Source: Chara braunii (Eukaryota; Streptophyta; Charophyceae; Charales; Characeae). Taken from it: a stretch of DNA of 32,091 nt. Positions 29,628 to 32,091 of the stretch are shown piece by piece. Position numbers and translations under genes: made by a program. The DNA lies in assembly GCA_003427395.1 (NCBI GenBank), contig BFEA01000035.1, forward strand, positions 3,576,618 to 3,608,708, in the 5' to 3' direction. The notes below the pieces were generated by a model. It searched no databases, was not told the DNA's origin, and was given only the letters and a program-made list of their open reading frames with translations. Position 1 is the stretch's first letter. Each line of letters starts with the position of its first letter.

Positions 29628-30392
29628 TGAATATTCACAAATACTTTGGAAGAGTAGTTTTGGTTGTACCATGAGTGCAGTGGCCTAGTCAGGTTAGTTA
29701 AGTAGATCATGGTTGGAAGTTCCCCCTAGATAATACTCTGAGGTTAAAGAGTCCCTTCTCAGAAGCCACCATGAACCTCAGCCAAGGACACAAAGGTCGT
29801 TAGGCCTGGTGTCAATCAGTCTGACCAAGCAGCCAGATCCAAGGAGAATCTGTAAGTTTCTTGGAGCAGGAAACAAAGGAGAGAGGAGCAAACCCATAAC
29901 CAGCTGAAGATGCGTGGAAGGCGGATCAGCAAGTATAAGCGTCCAGCAGTTCCTGGACTTCAACCCAATGTGTTGGGCGCTCAAGGTGAAAGCCCTGCTG
30001 CAGCCTTGTGTGTTGGGGAGGCGAGCAAGTCAGTGAGAGTGAGAGCATGCAGTGTAGTCAACGAAGTTGGGCGCCATAGCCATGGTTGCAGTGTGAGAGA
30101 GAGGAAGACATTCTGAGAGACGAACACTCATGGTTGTAGTGTGAGAGAGAGGAAGACATTCTGAGAGACGAACGAGGACTGTGAGGTGAGAGCGAGAGCA
30201 AGGAGAGAGAAGAGAGAGACTTATCTGTATGCTGAGTTGAGCGGCCACAGACGATGGTGACGAAGTTCACGTTGATTTCAGAGCCTCTCTTGGATGTTGT
30301 GTGTCTCACATGAGTGCAGTGCAATCTTGTAGCTGTTCGGCAGTGATGTGGAACCCGTGTCCGAGTGTGTCATGCATGGTGGTCTCAGTGCA
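29628..30392 (+). repeat. Element C 3' LTR
   Basis: Homologous to 22712-23385 and ending CTCAGTGCA. About 90 bp longer, partly because of a 48-bp tandem duplication (30081-30176) and a ~23-bp insertion (AATCTTGTAGCTGTTCGGCA) near 30323. One exact sense GCCATAGC (30073-30080) remains; the second site seen in the 5' LTR has mutated to GCCACAGA. Confidence 0.88.
30081..30176. repeat. 48-bp tandem duplication within 3' LTR
   Basis: Two copies beginning CATGGTTG.AGTGTGAGAG at 30081 and 30129. The 5' LTR has a single copy at about 23141-23190, so the duplication arose in this LTR after insertion. Confidence 0.92.
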
Positions 30393-30804
30393 TAATACCT
30401 CTCCAGGGCATGCCCTGATGAGGTGGGCTGGGTGGACAGAGAAACAATATATAGGATAAGAGTGTTGTGCAACAAGGAGGAATCGGTTGCAGCCAGGTGC
30501 ACCCATAACCAATCTGGCTATAGACCCCACTCGCTGGCAATGGGTAATCCCCAGAGGCTGTGGCACTGACAAGAGCAGACAGCTAACTTAGAAGTCAAGG
30601 CCACCCACACAATATTGAGCCCTAAAGTGGATCTTAAGCAGAAAATCAAAGAAAGGCCACAGGAATGGAGACAAACCACGATAGCTAAGACACTGATCAG
30701 TCACATCATGATTCCCTCAGCAACAGGGGTGGGAAGAACGGCGAAGGCAACAAGCCATGCACCAGAAGAAGAAAAAAAAAGACAAACACACAAAAAAACT
30801 ATAG
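30393..30804. other. No gene seen; A-rich end
   Basis: Mixed sequence ending in an A-rich purine stretch (30768-30800, with GAAGAAAAAAAAAGAC). That run directly before a TGTGATGGCCC start could be a polypurine tract for the LTR-like sequence that follows. Confidence 0.4.
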
Positions 30805-32091
30805 TGTGATGGCCCGACCAAACACGGGCTGAGACACACAACTGATTTCTGAGTTTTGCTCACGGACTGAATGCCTTGATGAGTTTCCCGCTTGCCACTA
30901 AGTTCTGCATGTTTGTGTGTGTGTGCATGCTTGCTGGTTTGCATGTCTGTCTGAGTGCTGGTTGGCTTGAGTGCCCGCAAGGGTACTTGTCCGTTCGTTG
31001 GGCCCTCAGGGCCGGTACTTACCTGTGGTCGTGACATTGAGGGATTGCAGTGGGGGAAAACATTCTAGTAGCAGGTAGGCCGGTGTCAAGACCTCTGGTT
31101 CCCGAACATTGTCCCGACCAATGAGAGCCGATATATAGCTAAGTTGTGCACGACAGAGGAATCCCGAGAAAGGAGACAAGAGAGAGAGAAAAGACTAAGG
31201 ACTGGGACGGGACCGCCGGGAGGAATGATGCCCTAGGTTGAGTGTCGCAGGATGAAGGGACGCGACGATGTTGAGAAAGTAAGTGATAGGACGTGGGCGC
31301 ATGGGGGCATAGCATGGGGCCAGGAGGGTCATTCCAATTCAGCATGGCAAGGGCCCGAGGGGCCATGAACAGAGCAAGCGAGGCGCGGTGGATGACGAGA
31401 GAATAGTGAAGCCGAGAGGTGGACAGCCCTGGTGGTCGCGAGACACTAGAAAATAAGGGCCCCGACGTGGGGGTCACCTATGGCAATTAACGAAAACCAC
31501 GGATTGGAGGCCCCACGGTCGGAGAGACCGGAGTGCGCGGGGCTTGAGAAAAGACAATGAAAGTGGGCCACCATAGGGCGGTAGACGCCAAAAGAAACCG
31601 GGACACCATAAGGAAAGGTACCAGTGACCACAGGGGGCTAAGTAAAAATAATGGTATCCGGGACAAAATATCGATGGGACCAGCGGCGGGACAAGTGTCG
31701 GTGGGGCCGCCAGCGGAACAAGTACCGGCGGGACCACCAGCGGGACAAGTGCCAAGCAATACCACGGGACAAGTGGCGAGGACATGAGAAGGTCTCAAGA
31801 AGAACTGTGAAGCGGCGTGAGGGAAAAATAATTAAAGCAAGATGCACCGTCAAGATCAAGATATTGACGGCCAAGAATATTAGCAGGCTTCAGGGAGAAA
31901 ATCAGAATATAAGGGGCCACTGTATGAGAGAAATAGAGGTAAAAGGAGGCTCCCATGGGCATGAGGGAGCCACAATTGCAGTCCGAGATATAACGGACTG
32001 CACCTTAGGCATAGGAAGGGCCAAAACAACGAGGTGGGGTCTAGAAAGAGGCCTTAACAGCTAGTTGACACTTGACATATCAGGAAAAAAA
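30805..32091 (+). mobile_element. Possible start of another LTR or promoter-bearing repeat
   Basis: It begins TGTGATGGCCCGACC after an A/G-rich run, an LTR-like junction. About 310 bp in, CCAAT (31118-31122) lies 10 bp before a TATATAG (31132-31138), a spaced CCAAT/TATA pair. No partner copy, PBS or coding motif is in the window, so the call rests on promoter-like spacing and the terminal TG only. Open frames here on either strand have low-complexity compositions and no recognisable domain. Confidence 0.25.
31688..31778. repeat. 27-bp minisatellite, about 3.4 copies
   Basis: Units starting GG.ACAAGT at 31688, 31715, 31742 (24 bp) and 31766 (partial). In one plus frame (31557-31787) each encodes nine residues of the type GQV.(V/A)GPPA, a Gly/Pro/Ala repeat. 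The 27-base period, a multiple of three, is suggestive of coding, but the frame has no recognised context and the units also fit a plain minisatellite. Confidence 0.75.

Larger units (their letters stand above)
22712..30392 (+). mobile_element. Element C: decayed Ty3/gypsy LTR retrotransposon
   Basis: LTRs at 22712-23385 and 29628-30392, PBS at 23387-23398, then Gag, protease, RT, RNase H and integrase remnants in plus orientation, about 7.7 kb. Every domain is broken by stops and frameshifts, far more than in element B, so it is older or has been under no constraint for longer. The LTR starts are set by where LTR-LTR similarity begins and are uncertain by perhaps 20 bp. No target duplication is visible (CCACT before, TAATA after). 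Confidence 0.88.

Noticed and set aside
30408-30455. CTGATGAG ... GAAAC resembling a hammerhead ribozyme core
   Set aside because: The bases between the two boxes do not form stem II and no consistent stems I and III close around a cleavage site.

Overview
This is eukaryotic, transposon-dense intergenic DNA with no intact protein-coding gene that I can support. Nearly all recognisable coding sequence is the decayed gag/pol of Ty3/gypsy LTR retrotransposons. The primer-binding sites resemble the 3' end of plant initiator tRNA-Met, the integrases carry chromodomain-like tails (chromovirus-like), and the DNA is rich in long microsatellites. The polyprotein style resembles elements I associate with streptophyte algae, Chara braunii being my best guess. 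That is inference from family resemblance, not a database match.

Layout. 1 to about 960: the left-edge remnant of a minus-strand LTR element, shown by an antisense primer-binding site at 212-223. 1052-2320: an array of about seven degraded copies of a ~50 bp motif, including a ~330 bp direct repeat. 2320-4770: little recognisable, apart from a tRNA-like sequence at 3654-3726. 4775-18880: plus-strand element 'A', with LTRs at 4775-6137 and 8515-9313 continued at 18403-18880. Its interior has lost gag, protease and most of RT and carries a (TTGA)n tract at that point. 9314-18402: minus-strand element 'B', a nearly complete 9.1 kb Ty3/gypsy element nested in the GA tract of A's right LTR. 18881-19417: the only short stretch that looks like possible host exon/intron sequence. 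19418-20403: a hAT-like non-autonomous DNA transposon with an 8-bp target duplication, containing an assembly gap (19585-20066). 20581-22044: an old solo LTR related to A. 22712-30392: plus-strand element 'C', LTR to LTR but heavily decayed. 30393-32091: unassigned, possibly starting another LTR near 30805, with a 27-bp minisatellite at 31688-31778.

Order of events read from the sequence: A inserted and its LTRs diverged. B then inserted into A's right LTR; B's own LTRs differ by roughly 5% by my hand count. All three elements appear unable to move themselves: B has RT YLND and integrase Asp-to-Asn changes, A lacks gag/PR/RT and has an integrase Asp-to-Gly change, and C has RT YLDH.

Most notable signals: the octamer GCCATAGC recurs about 15 times, always in the sense strand of LTRs or leaders of four different elements. 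A shared variant primer-binding site (TGGTATCGGAGC) occurs in three elements. In-frame stops are mostly TAG. Unusual chromodomain-like tails occur in A and B.
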